Shown: positions 1 through 7,013 of the stretch, piece by piece
How positions within the stretch are numbered: the first letter of the stretch is position 1
Layout: every line of letters starts with the position of its first letter
From: Dehalococcoidales bacterium
Lineage (GTDB): Bacteria; Chloroflexota; Dehalococcoidia; Dehalococcoidales; UBA2162
DNA length: 10,061 nt
Reading direction: 5' to 3'
Assembly (NCBI GenBank): GCA_020343555.1
Contig: CP070800.1
Coordinates: 491,992 to 502,052, forward strand
The notes under the pieces: generated by a model
The model's input: only the letters and a program-made list of their open reading frames with translations
Told to the model about the DNA's origin: nothing
The model's database searches: none
Made by a program: the position numbers and the translations under genes

Positions 1-36
1 TGCTTTACTGCTTCAATTTAAGCAAAGGAGAGACAC

Positions 37-1554
37 ATGAAGATACTTCTTGTCTACCCGAGCTACCCCGACACTTTCTGGAGTTTCAGGCATGCCCTCA
101 GGTTCATCTCTAAAAAAGCGGCGTTCCCGCCTTTGGGTCTGCTGACGGTTGCCTCTATGTTGCCCGGTGACTGGGAAAAGAAACTCGTCGATTTGAACGT
201 CAATGACCTGGCCGACGAAGACATAGAATGGGCTGATTACGTTTTTATCAGCGCCATGGTCGTCCAGAGAGACTCTGTCAAAGAAGTACTATCACGGTGT
301 AAATCTCTGAACACGAAAACAGTATGCGGCGGACCGTTATTTACCACAGGTTATGACGAGTTTGAAGGTGTCGACCACTTTGTCCTCGGTGAAGCAGAAT
401 CAACTCTCCGCCTGTTCCTGGAAGATCTTGACCAAGATGAAGCAAAACATCTTTATGAAAGTGATGAAAGACCTCCGGTGGACAGCACTCCCCTCCCGAT
501 GTGGTCTCTTATCGATATAAACCAGTATTCTTCACTCGCCATCCAGTATTCCCGCGGCTGTCCATTCGACTGTGAGTTCTGTGATATTATCATTCTCAAT
601 GGTCACACTCCACGTACCAAGGACAAAATGCAGATGCTTGCCGAACTGGACACAGTATACGAAACAGGATGGCGTGGCGGTGTTTTCATCGTCGATGATA
701 ATTTTATCGGCAACAAGAAAAAGCTGAAAGCAGAGACGCTACCTGCAATTATCGAATGGCAAAAACAACGAAAACATCCGTTTTCCTTCTTCACCGAGGT
801 TTCGATCAATCTTGCCGATGACGAACAATTAATGAGGTTGATGGCAAAAGCGGGATTCGACCGTATCTTCATCGGTATCGAGACGCCTAACGAAGACAGT
901 CTTGCCGAATGCAACAAACTGCCGAACAAAGGACGAGATCTTTCCACAGCGGTAAAAATTCTCCAGAACAACGGCTTTGAGGTACAGGGAGGATTTATCG
1001 TCGGATTCGATTCCGATCCTGTATCCATCTTTAGAAGCCAGATCAATTTTATTCAGAAAAGCGGGATTGTTACAGCCATGGTCGGACTGCTCAACGCTCC
1101 GCGTGGTACCAGATTGTACCACCGTTTAAAAGATGAAAACCGCCTCCTGAAAGACATCACCGGTGACAATACCGATTACTCGATTAACTTTGTACCCAAG
1201 ATGAACTACGAAACTCTGATCAACGGTTACAGGAATATCGTACACACCATTTACTCACCAAAGCACTATTATGAAAGAGTCAAAACATTCCTCCGCGAAT
1301 ATAATCCACCCAAGGTAAACAAGGCACCTCAACTCAGGTTCCACCACATAGAAGGACTTTTCAAATCAATTTGGTTCCTGGGCATCAAGGAAAAAGGAAG
1401 AAGGTATTACTGGAGACTTATACTCTCAACCCTATTTCAGAAACCGAGAGCCTTCCCCCTCTCTGTTAGTCTATCTGTATTCGGATTCCACTTTAGAAAA
1501 GTAGCCGAAAGACTGAATACAAAACAATTTGAAGATATAACTTATTCAGGATAA
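37..1554 (+). CDS. B12-binding radical SAM protein (DUF4070/HpnP-like)
   Basis: Seen: an N-terminal Rossmann-like cobalamin-binding region (about residues 1-140) is followed by a radical SAM core with the CX3CX2C cluster motif at Cys175, Cys179 and Cys182 (YSRGCPFDCEFC). Further core segments are VDDNFIGNKK at 219-228, FIGIETP at 278-284 and GGFIVGFDSD at 318-327. The C-terminal part (about 350-505) fits the DUF4070 extension, and the 505-residue length is normal for the family. The ATG has an AAAGGAG ribosome site 6 bases upstream. Known: these proteins bind a [4Fe-4S] cluster, SAM and usually cobalamin; characterised relatives include class B methyltransferases such as the hopanoid C-2 methylase HpnP. 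Like other class B members it lacks a DxHxxG cobalamin motif. Inferred: methylation or another radical modification of a lipid-like substrate. No hopanoid gene is nearby, so the substrate is unknown. The family call is firm, the function is not. Confidence 0.9.
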   Translation: MKILLVYPSYPDTFWSFRHALRFISKKAAFPPLGLLTVASMLPGDWEKKLVDLNVNDLADEDIEWADYVFISAMVVQRDSVKEVLSRCKSLNTKTVCGGPLFTTGYDEFEGVDHFVLGEAESTLRLFLEDLDQDEAKHLYESDERPPVDSTPLPMWSLIDINQYSSLAIQYSRGCPFDCEFCDIIILNGHTPRTKDKMQMLAELDTVYETGWRGGVFIVDDNFIGNKKKLKAETLPAIIEWQKQRKHPFSFFTEVSINLADDEQLMRLMAKAGFDRIFIGIETPNEDSLAECNKLPNKGRDLSTAVKILQNNGFEVQGGFIVGFDSDPVSIFRSQINFIQKSGIVTAMVGLLNAPRGTRLYHRLKDENRLLKDITGDNTDYSINFVPKMNYETLINGYRNIVHTIYSPKHYYERVKTFLREYNPPKVNKAPQLRFHHIEGLFKSIWFLGIKEKGRRYYWRLILSTLFQKPRAFPLSVSLSVFGFHFRKVAERLNTKQFEDITYSG

Positions 1555-1662
1555 AGGTTACCTCAAAAGTTAGCTTAAAGACAATAGAGAGAACATTCAT
1601 CGATAGAATCAACTTTCACAAATATCTGAATTATTTTTCCTCTGGCTGTCGCTTTTTTTAGA

Positions 1663-1700
1663 TTGTTATGTTAAAATATATATGTTAATCAGACACGGGT
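1663..1700 (+). promoter_or_regulatory. AT-rich possible promoter region before xerD
   Basis: The 181 bases between the radical SAM gene and xerD end in an AT-rich stretch (TTGTTA at 1663-1668, then TTAAAATATATATG and TTAAT). No pair of hexamers with 16-18 base spacing is convincing, so this is a region where a promoter is expected rather than a mapped one. The rest of the gap (1555-1662) holds no open frame, hairpin or repeat that I can support. Confidence 0.25.
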
Positions 1701-1735
1701 CATCTTAGCCTGAAATCCATTGTTAGTGAGGAGTT

Positions 1736-2647
1736 GTGGTGAAAGAAGAAATAAAGAGATTCCTGACCTACTTGTCGGTAGAGAAAGGTTTTTCAGAAAA
1801 TACGCTGGCTGCCTACCAGAATGACCTTTCACAGCTGGCTGAGTTCATTGAGGAAGAATCAACAAAATCCGGTAACGATCCTTCCTGGACAGAATTCAAC
1901 CGCCAGTCGATGCTCGCTTATCAACTTACACTAAAGGAAAGAAACTACGCTGCCACTACCCTGGCAAGAAAGATAGCTGCTGCCAAGAGTTTCTTCAAGT
2001 TTTTAATGTCAGAAGGTAAGATAACCGAGAATCCAACTCAGAATGTAGCTTCACCAGCCGTTGGGCGGCTTCTTCCCAAACCAATCTCTCTTAAACAGGT
2101 GCGTCTTCTTCTTGATCAGCCGGCAAAACAGTCAACACCTGAAGCAAAGAGAGATCACGCCATGCTGGAACTTCTTTACGCAAGCGGAATGCGGGTAAGT
2201 GAACTCATTTCTTTGAACCTGGACGATATGGATATTGACGGTGGTTTTGTACGCTGTTTCGGCAAGGGTAACAAGGAGCGTATGGTGCCAATCTACCGCC
2301 AGGCTGCCGTAATAGTCGATGAATACATCAAGGAAGCCAGACCCCAGATAGTACGCAGGGATGATGAAAAAGCACTGTTCCTTAACAGGCGGGGTGAAAG
2401 ATTAACCCGACAGGGTTTCTGGCAAATACTCAAAGGTTACGCCAAGGCAGCTGGGTTGAATGAAGAAATAACTCCTCACACCCTAAGGCACAGTTTCGCT
2501 ACTCACATGCTTAGTGGTGGTGCTGATTTGAGATCAGTACAGGAATTATTGGGCCACGCCAATATTTCGACAACGCAAGTATACACCCACCTGACATCTG
2601 ATCATGTACGTCGCACCTATGAAAAATCCCACCCAAGAGCCAAGTAA
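1736..2647 (+). CDS. xerD: Site-specific tyrosine recombinase, XerD type
   Basis: Seen: the N-terminal SAM-like core-binding domain (about 1-100) is followed by the catalytic domain with all six active-site residues: Arg153 (SGMRVSEL), Lys177 (GKGNKE), His248 and Arg251 (PHTLRH), His274 (LLGHAN) and nucleophile Tyr283 (QVYTHL). Their spacing equals that of E. coli XerD. It also ends in the HPRA motif, and ENPTQNVASP and LTRQGFW fit XerD better than XerC. Known: Xer recombinases resolve chromosome dimers at dif, normally activated by FtsK; many lineages have one or two Xer proteins. Start: two GTG codons are adjacent (1736 and 1739). The GAGGAG at 1728-1733 leaves 2 or 5 bases, so the second GTG is better spaced; the difference is one residue. 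No integrase context such as an att site or mobile genes is seen. The XerC versus XerD choice is less sure than the family. Confidence 0.9.
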   Translation: MVKEEIKRFLTYLSVEKGFSENTLAAYQNDLSQLAEFIEEESTKSGNDPSWTEFNRQSMLAYQLTLKERNYAATTLARKIAAAKSFFKFLMSEGKITENPTQNVASPAVGRLLPKPISLKQVRLLLDQPAKQSTPEAKRDHAMLELLYASGMRVSELISLNLDDMDIDGGFVRCFGKGNKERMVPIYRQAAVIVDEYIKEARPQIVRRDDEKALFLNRRGERLTRQGFWQILKGYAKAAGLNEEITPHTLRHSFATHMLSGGADLRSVQELLGHANISTTQVYTHLTSDHVRRTYEKSHPRAK

Positions 2648-2685
2648 AATCGGTAACATAACAAATTCATCATTGGGAGTTAATT

Positions 2686-2970
2686 ATGCCTGCGAAATCT
2701 CGTCGCAAACGAGGGAAAAATCTTCCTCCCAGCAAGAGGGTAAAACATTCAGGTGGTAAAATATCTGCTACAACTACCAGCCAGACACCTGAGAAAATCT
2801 TAGATCCTAACGTAGCAGCTGAGACTCCTGTCATGTCTGAGAAGAATTCTACCCCACCGATGCAATCTGCACCTGTTCGTTATCCGTACATATCTTCGGA
2901 ACTGAGAACAATAGGTATACTTGCAGTCCTGGTTCTAGTAATTCTCGGCATACTGGCTGTTACTTTATAG
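2686..2970 (+). CDS. Small tail-anchored membrane protein, unknown function
   Basis: Seen: a 94-residue protein with three parts. Residues 1-25 are very basic (SRRKRGK, KRVKHSGGK). Residues 26-65 are a low-complexity linker rich in Thr, Ser and Pro. After YPYISSELR (67-74), one hydrophobic helix (about 75-94, IGILAVLVLVILGILAVTL) ends at the C-terminus. There is no signal peptide or enzymatic motif. GGGAG at 2675-2679 lies 6 bases before the ATG. Inferred: a C-tail-anchored inner-membrane protein with a cytoplasmic basic tail that could bind nucleic acid, lipid head groups or another protein. I recall similar short proteins with a Y-x-Y/x-LRRI/x-ILA helix start in Chloroflexota, but that is memory and not a search. 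It lies 38 bases after xerD and 28 before pcm, and may be cotranscribed with both. Gene status is supported by its ribosome site and clear protein architecture. Confidence 0.72.
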   Translation: MPAKSRRKRGKNLPPSKRVKHSGGKISATTTSQTPEKILDPNVAAETPVMSEKNSTPPMQSAPVRYPYISSELRTIGILAVLVLVILGILAVTL

Positions 2971-2986
2971 ACAACTGTAATATAAT
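2957..2986 (+). promoter_or_regulatory. Candidate promoter for the isoaspartate methyltransferase
   Basis: A perfect TATAAT lies at 2981-2986. Eighteen bases upstream is CTGTTA (2957-2962), which matches TTGACA at 3 of 6 positions. It overlaps the 3' end of the tail-anchored protein gene. Transcription would begin near 2993, only about 6 bases before the GTG start at 2999, giving an almost leaderless mRNA. This fits the absence of a Shine-Dalgarno sequence there. Chance occurrence of TATAAT in AT-rich DNA is the main alternative. Confidence 0.4.
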
Positions 2987-2998
2987 CGTGGTCTTGTC

Positions 2999-3634
2999 GT
3001 GGATTTTAAAAAATCGAGAGAAAGACTGATAAGTCATATCGGCGCTGAAATCCGTGACAAACGAGTGCTCGATGCCATGTCTCGCGTATCACGGGAGAAA
3101 TTCGTGTCCCCGGACCTGCGGCACATGGCATATGAAGACAGACCCCTTCCCATCGGGTTAGCTCAGACCATTTCACAGCCATTAATCGTGGCAATGATGA
3201 CCGAAGCTCTGGAACTGACCGGAAAAGAAAAGGTACTGGAAATCGGCACGGGAAGTGGATACCAGACAGCAATTCTTGCCGAACTCGCAGATACGGTCAT
3301 CTCTGTAGAACGCCTGCCGGAACTGGCTGACGCTGCAGGCATTTTATTGAAGGAACTGGGATACACCAATGTCACTGTGCACGTTGCTGGAAAGACACTT
3401 GGCTGGCCCAAGGACGCTCCATACGATACGATAATTACCACGGCGGGGGCTCCTGAGGTACCGCCCGACCTGTTAGCCCAGCTTAAAATCAACGGTATAC
3501 TCGTTATACCGGTTGGATCGCGTCATCTCCAGGAACTCTACAAGGTTACCAGGTTGAAGACTAAAAACAAAATACAAAACCTTGGCGGTTGCCGTTTTGT
3601 TTCGCTGATAGGTAAAGGAGCTTGGGACGTATAA
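2999..3634 (+). CDS. pcm: Protein-L-isoaspartate O-methyltransferase
   Basis: Seen: 211 residues, the usual length. The family marker TISQP is at 57-61, SAM-binding motif I VLEIGTGSGY at 79-88, motif II around VISVER (100-105), and PYDTIITTAG at 141-150. The end (FVSLIGKGAW) corresponds to the usual F-V-P-L-x-G-x-x-G-W. Known: PCMT transfers a methyl group from SAM to L-isoaspartyl residues in aged proteins, starting their repair to aspartate; it is cytosolic. Start: the GTG at 2999 begins the conserved N-terminal helix. The next in-frame Met (residue 27) would remove part of that conserved region. No ribosome site precedes the GTG, but a perfect -10 box does, so initiation may be nearly leaderless. 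It lies 29 bases before the broken nitroreductase. The family is certain in practice; the start codon is less so. Confidence 0.92.
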   Translation: MDFKKSRERLISHIGAEIRDKRVLDAMSRVSREKFVSPDLRHMAYEDRPLPIGLAQTISQPLIVAMMTEALELTGKEKVLEIGTGSGYQTAILAELADTVISVERLPELADAAGILLKELGYTNVTVHVAGKTLGWPKDAPYDTIITTAGAPEVPPDLLAQLKINGILVIPVGSRHLQELYKVTRLKTKNKIQNLGGCRFVSLIGKGAWDV

Positions 3635-3663
3635 AGTATAAGATAACACTGAAAGGAAATTAT

Positions 3664-4221
3664 ATGGATATAACCGAAGCAATATTGAACCGGCGAAGTG
3701 TCCGGAGAATGAAAACAGATTCAATCGATGATGAAACACTCGAAAAAGTACTTGAAGCAGCCAGGTAGGCACCTTCATGGAAGAACACCCAGTGCTGGCG
3801 ATTCGGAGTGGTACGTGATAGCAGTATCAGGTCAAAGGTTGCCGAATGCATGATCAGCGGCAGATCCGGTAGCAATCCCAGCGCTAACGCAATCAAGCAT
3901 GCCCCGGTACTTATCGTTGCTTGTGCCGAACTCGGGAAATCCGGGCTTAATGCAGGTGAATTCGCAACCGATAAAGGTGATTGGTATATGTATGATGTTG
4001 CCCTTGCCATGCAGAATTTGGTACTGGAAGCCCATTCTCTGGGACTTGGAACAGTCCACCTCGGATTATTCGACGCACCAAAAGTCGCCAAGATCCTCGG
4101 AGTACCTGAAGGTTTCTGCGTGGTAGCGATGACCCCGCTTGGTTATCCAGATGAAACACCCGGAACCGTTCCCAGGAAAGAGCTATCTGATATCGTGTTC
4201 TATGAGAAATTCGGTGGCTAG
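3664..4221 (+). pseudogene. Nitroreductase-family flavoprotein interrupted by an in-frame TAG
   Basis: Seen: reading from the ATG at 3664 (AAGGAA ribosome site 5 bases upstream) gives an intact nitroreductase N-terminus with the FMN-phosphate motif NRRSVRRM at 9-16. A TAG then stands at codon 35 (3766-3768). The same frame continues directly with APSWKNTQCW (36-45), YDVALAMQNLVLEAHSLGLG (109-128) and EGFCVVAMTPLGYPDE (149-164), ending at a normal TAG at 4219. Family members usually have AARWAPSW or AARQAPSW here, so one base change (TGG or CAG to TAG) explains the stop. Full length would be 185 residues, normal for the family. Known: these enzymes bind FMN and reduce nitro compounds, quinones or enones with NAD(P)H. 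A restart at GTG 3808 would lose the Arg cluster and the Trp/Asn FMN region, so it probably gives no active enzyme. Alternatives are readthrough, a strain variant or a sequencing or assembly error. Confidence 0.82.
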
Positions 4222-4782
4222 ATGAAGCTCAGGATATGGCTGTTTATCTCCGCCGGGCTGTTTATTTTCGGTCTGCTTCTCGGATTGTTAATACCCACCG
4301 AAGGAGCAGGTTTATTTCTCGAAGAAGCCGCAGCTCTGGATGAAATGGCTGGAATTATCACACCCCTACCACAGGTTGCTGTTTTTATATTTATACTGCT
4401 GAAAAACATCTCCGTTATCGTGTTGAGCTTTGTAATGAGTCCTCTACTATGTATTGTGCCTGTTATTACTCTGGTCATCAACGGCGGAGTAATCGGCCTG
4501 GTATCGGCGATAATAATAGAAGAAGAATCGCTTTCATTCCTGCTGGCTGGTCTTCTTCCCCACGGTATACTTGAACTCCCAGCGCTGATAATTGGTGAAG
4601 CAGTAGCATTAAGTTTCGGGATCGTTGTTCTTCAGGGAATATTCGGGAAGGATAAGCAAGATATAATAAAGTCCAATCTAAAAACCAACCTGAAATACCT
4701 TGCCATATCTGCCTGTCTTTTCTTTGCAGCAGCCGTCATAGAGACGTTTGTTACCCCTGTTTTATTGGATCGTGTTGCATGA
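4222..4782 (+). CDS. SpoIIM-like (DUF95) integral membrane protein
   Basis: Seen: 186 residues with about five hydrophobic helices (about 5-24, 50-71, 73-98, 104-138 as a long or broken segment, and 157-180). The family hallmark LLPHGILELPALIIG is at 111-125. Known: the SpoIIM/DUF95 group (COG1300) is widespread beyond spore formers. In Bacillus SpoIIM acts with SpoIID and SpoIIP in engulfment; other members have no firm role. No sporulation gene is seen here, so a sporulation function should not be assumed. The ATG follows the TAG of the nitroreductase frame with no intervening base, and the only ribosome-site-like sequence is GGTGG at 4213-4217. Inferred: translation depends partly on ribosomes finishing the upstream frame, so the nonsense codon there could lower expression of this gene. 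The family call rests mainly on the PHG-x-x-E-x-P motif. Confidence 0.82.
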   Translation: MKLRIWLFISAGLFIFGLLLGLLIPTEGAGLFLEEAAALDEMAGIITPLPQVAVFIFILLKNISVIVLSFVMSPLLCIVPVITLVINGGVIGLVSAIIIEEESLSFLLAGLLPHGILELPALIIGEAVALSFGIVVLQGIFGKDKQDIIKSNLKTNLKYLAISACLFFAAAVIETFVTPVLLDRVA

Positions 4783-4801
4783 TCAAACCAGGCTTCCGTA
4801 C

Positions 4802-4830
4802 TTGCTGAGTGTATGTACAAAGACTATAAT
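4802..4830 (+). promoter_or_regulatory. Promoter for the EF-G-like gene
   Basis: TTGCTG at 4802-4807 and a perfect TATAAT at 4825-4830 are separated by exactly 17 bases. Transcription would start near 4837, leaving a leader of about 22 bases with AGGTG at 4850-4854 before the ATG at 4859. This is the best sigma-70-type promoter in the window and suggests the EF-G-like gene is expressed separately from the xerD-to-spoIIM-like series. Confidence 0.6.
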
Positions 4831-4858
4831 GAATAAGAATAAATGTAGTAGGTGAAAA

Positions 4859-6922
4859 ATGAACCAATACGGACCTGAAACTATCCGCAATGTTGTTCTG
4901 CTGTCTCATAATAGCGCCGGAAAAACCTCGATTTCGGAAGCCGCTCTGTTCAACAGCGGCGCAATAAACCGGCTGGGTAAGGTTGAAAACGGTACCACAA
5001 CCTCCGATTACGATGAAGCAGAAGCAAAACGGAATATCAGTATCAATCTTTCTGTACTGCCATGCGAATGGAAAGATACCAAGATAAATATAATTGATAC
5101 CCCGGGATACTCGGATTTTATTGCCGAGGTAAAAGCGGGTATGAGAGTTTGCGAAGGTGCGGTGATTGTCGTCTGCGCAGCATCCGGCATCGAAGTTGGA
5201 ACACAGCAGAGATGGGATGACTGTGAAGAAGCCGATTTACCGCGTTTTCTCTTCGTCAATAAAATGGATCGTGAGAACGTAGATTTCATCCGAACAGTCA
5301 ATGAGCTGCAGGATAAGTTTGGAATCCATTGCGTTCCCATTCAGCTTCCTGTAGGTTCGCAGGCAGATTTCCAGGGCGTGGTAGACCTGCTTACGTTGAA
5401 GAGTTATACCGGCACCGAAGGCAAAGAAGGTGAAGTCCCGGCGGATATGCAGGACCAGGTAGAAACTTATCGCGAGAAGCTGATAGAAGCCGCGGCTGAA
5501 TTCGATGATACACTCCTTGAAAAATATCTCGGCGGCGAAGATCTCAGCATGGAAGAATTGAATAACGGTCTCAAGCAGAGTGTCGCTGCCGGCAAGGTTG
5601 TACCCGTACTCGCCGGTTCCGGGACGAAGAATATCGGTATCAAACAGCTACTCGATGCCATTAAAGAATACCTTCCTTCTCCAGCTGAATCGGAATTCGC
5701 TACGATAAACAAGTCAGGCGAAGAGGAAATGGTGAAATCGAGTAATGATTCACCACTCGCCGCACTCGTCTTTAAAACCGCCGCTGATCCATATGTGGGT
5801 AAACTCACTTATTTCAGGGTCTATAATGGTCGTTTCAAGAGTAATTCTCAGGTATATAATGCTAATCACCAGGAATCGGAGCGGATTGGTCAGTTATTTA
5901 CGCTGAGAGGGAAAACACAGGAACCGGCAACCGAGATACCGGCAGGAGATATCGGTGGAGTTGCCAAGTTGAATGTAACCAGTACCGGTGATACTCTCTG
6001 TACGCAGGATAAACCTGTAAAACTGGCACCTATTTCCTTCCCCAATCCAGTCTTCTCTCAGGCTGTGTATCCCAAGACCAAAGCTGATCTTGATAAACTT
6101 GGACCTGCTCTTACCAGGCTGGTAGAAGAAGAACCTACCATGCATGTACGGCGCGATACGGAAACAGGCGAAACTATTCTCTCTGGTATGGGTGAAACAC
6201 AACTGGATGTTGCCGCCGAGGAAATCCAGAGTAAATTCGGCGTAAATATTCTGCTGGAGACTCCCAAGGTTCCTTACCGGGAAACAATAACTTCAACCGT
6301 ACAGGCAGAATACAAACACAAGAAACAGACCGGTGGTCACGGTCAATACGGTCATGTTCTGCTGAGACTTGAACCGTTACCTGCCGGAAGTGGCACCGAG
6401 TTTAAAGATGAAGTTGTCGGCGGACGAATCCCAAGGAATTATATTCCGGCTGTTGAAAAGGGAATAAATGAAGCCCTGAACGAGGGTGTCCTGGCACGTT
6501 TCCCCGCAACCGATATCAAGATAGCCGTGTACGACGGTAGCTTTCATCCGGTCGATTCTTCGGAAATCTGTTTCAAGATTGCAGGTTCCGGAGCCTTTAA
6601 GAAAGGAATGTCAGATGCAAATCCGATCCTTCTTGAGCCGATAATGAATGTTACGATAACCGTTCCTGAGGATTATACAGGTGATATTATTGGCGACTTG
6701 AACACCAAGCGTGCCCACCTCCAGGGTATGAATCCATCAAACGGGATGAATGTTATCCAGGCGCAAGCACCGCTGGCTGAAATTCAGCGTTACGCTATCG
6801 ACCTGAAGTCTATCACCCAGGGCAAGGGTACCTTCACGATGGAGTTCAGTCACTATCAACCCATGCCGTTAACGAGTTCACAGAAAGTCGTCTCTGAACG
6901 ACAGGCCGAGAAAGAAAGCTAA
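4859..6922 (+). CDS. Elongation factor G-like translational GTPase (EF-G2 group)
   Basis: Seen: 687 residues with complete EF-G domain order. G1 is SHNSAGKTS (16-24), the switch I end is KRNISINLS (57-65), G3 is DTPGYSDF (80-87), G4 is NKMD (134-137) and the G5 region is AGSGTKN (252-258). Domain II starts near 300 and domain III near 395. Domain IV begins with GGHGQYGHV (492-500) and keeps the tip motif GSFHPVDSSE (560-569), whose His563 matches E. coli His583, important in translocation. Domain V is about 590-670. Known: EF-G drives ribosomal translocation. EF-G2-type paralogs, such as the second EF-G of Thermus and Mycobacterium FusA2, carry DxPGY where canonical EF-G has DTPGH. Inferred: this is a paralog, with the main fusA elsewhere in the str operon. 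It may act in translocation, recycling or stress; the exact role is unknown. It lacks the N-terminal structure of tetracycline-protection proteins. Confidence 0.93.
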   Translation: MNQYGPETIRNVVLLSHNSAGKTSISEAALFNSGAINRLGKVENGTTTSDYDEAEAKRNISINLSVLPCEWKDTKINIIDTPGYSDFIAEVKAGMRVCEGAVIVVCAASGIEVGTQQRWDDCEEADLPRFLFVNKMDRENVDFIRTVNELQDKFGIHCVPIQLPVGSQADFQGVVDLLTLKSYTGTEGKEGEVPADMQDQVETYREKLIEAAAEFDDTLLEKYLGGEDLSMEELNNGLKQSVAAGKVVPVLAGSGTKNIGIKQLLDAIKEYLPSPAESEFATINKSGEEEMVKSSNDSPLAALVFKTAADPYVGKLTYFRVYNGRFKSNSQVYNANHQESERIGQLFTLRGKTQEPATEIPAGDIGGVAKLNVTSTGDTLCTQDKPVKLAPISFPNPVFSQAVYPKTKADLDKLGPALTRLVEEEPTMHVRRDTETGETILSGMGETQLDVAAEEIQSKFGVNILLETPKVPYRETITSTVQAEYKHKKQTGGHGQYGHVLLRLEPLPAGSGTEFKDEVVGGRIPRNYIPAVEKGINEALNEGVLARFPATDIKIAVYDGSFHPVDSSEICFKIAGSGAFKKGMSDANPILLEPIMNVTITVPEDYTGDIIGDLNTKRAHLQGMNPSNGMNVIQAQAPLAEIQRYAIDLKSITQGKGTFTMEFSHYQPMPLTSSQKVVSERQAEKES

Positions 6923-6957
6923 TATTCAGACAAATATCGATGCTAAGCTAAAATCGA

Positions 6958-6987
6958 AAGAGAGTCACGAACAGTCGTGACTCTCTT
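6958..6987. terminator. Bidirectional intrinsic terminator between convergent genes
   Basis: A perfect 13-base-pair stem (6958-6970 with 6975-6987) closes a 4-base loop (ACAG). On the plus strand the stem is followed by CTCTTTGCTT. On the minus strand it is followed by TCGATTTT. It sits 36 bases after the EF-G-like stop and 26 bases from the etfA stop on the other strand, so it can end transcription from both sides. The uridine tracts are interrupted, so efficiency in either direction is unknown. Confidence 0.8.
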
Positions 6988-7013
6988 CTCTTTGCTTACC
7001 TGCTATAGATGGT

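Noticed and set aside
603..1122. Long open frames on the minus strand opposite the radical SAM gene
   Set aside because: They are antisense to a strongly conserved protein, show no recognisable domains and have no separate regulatory context.
1648..1660. T-run (TTTTTTT) after the radical SAM gene as an intrinsic terminator
   Set aside because: I found no GC-rich stem just before it; the preceding bases do not pair with one another.
1736..2647. Tyrosine recombinase as the integrase of a mobile element
   Set aside because: All features fit chromosomal XerD (length, HPRA end, catalytic spacing). No att repeats, tRNA end, excisionase or cargo genes are nearby.
2981..2986. TATAAT paired with TAGACA (2968-2973) as a promoter
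   Set aside because: Only 7 bases separate them, too short for a sigma-70 promoter; the weaker CTGTTA with 18-base spacing was used instead.
3766..3768. TAG recoded genome-wide as an amino acid
   Set aside because: TAG ends two other frames in this window at sensible positions, and RF1, which reads UAG, is encoded here. Nitroreductases are also not known pyrrolysine proteins.
4859..6922. Ribosome-protection tetracycline resistance protein (TetM type)
   Set aside because: The G motifs and the domain IV tip (GSFHPVDSSE) follow EF-G/EF-G2 rather than TetM, and there is no mobile context.
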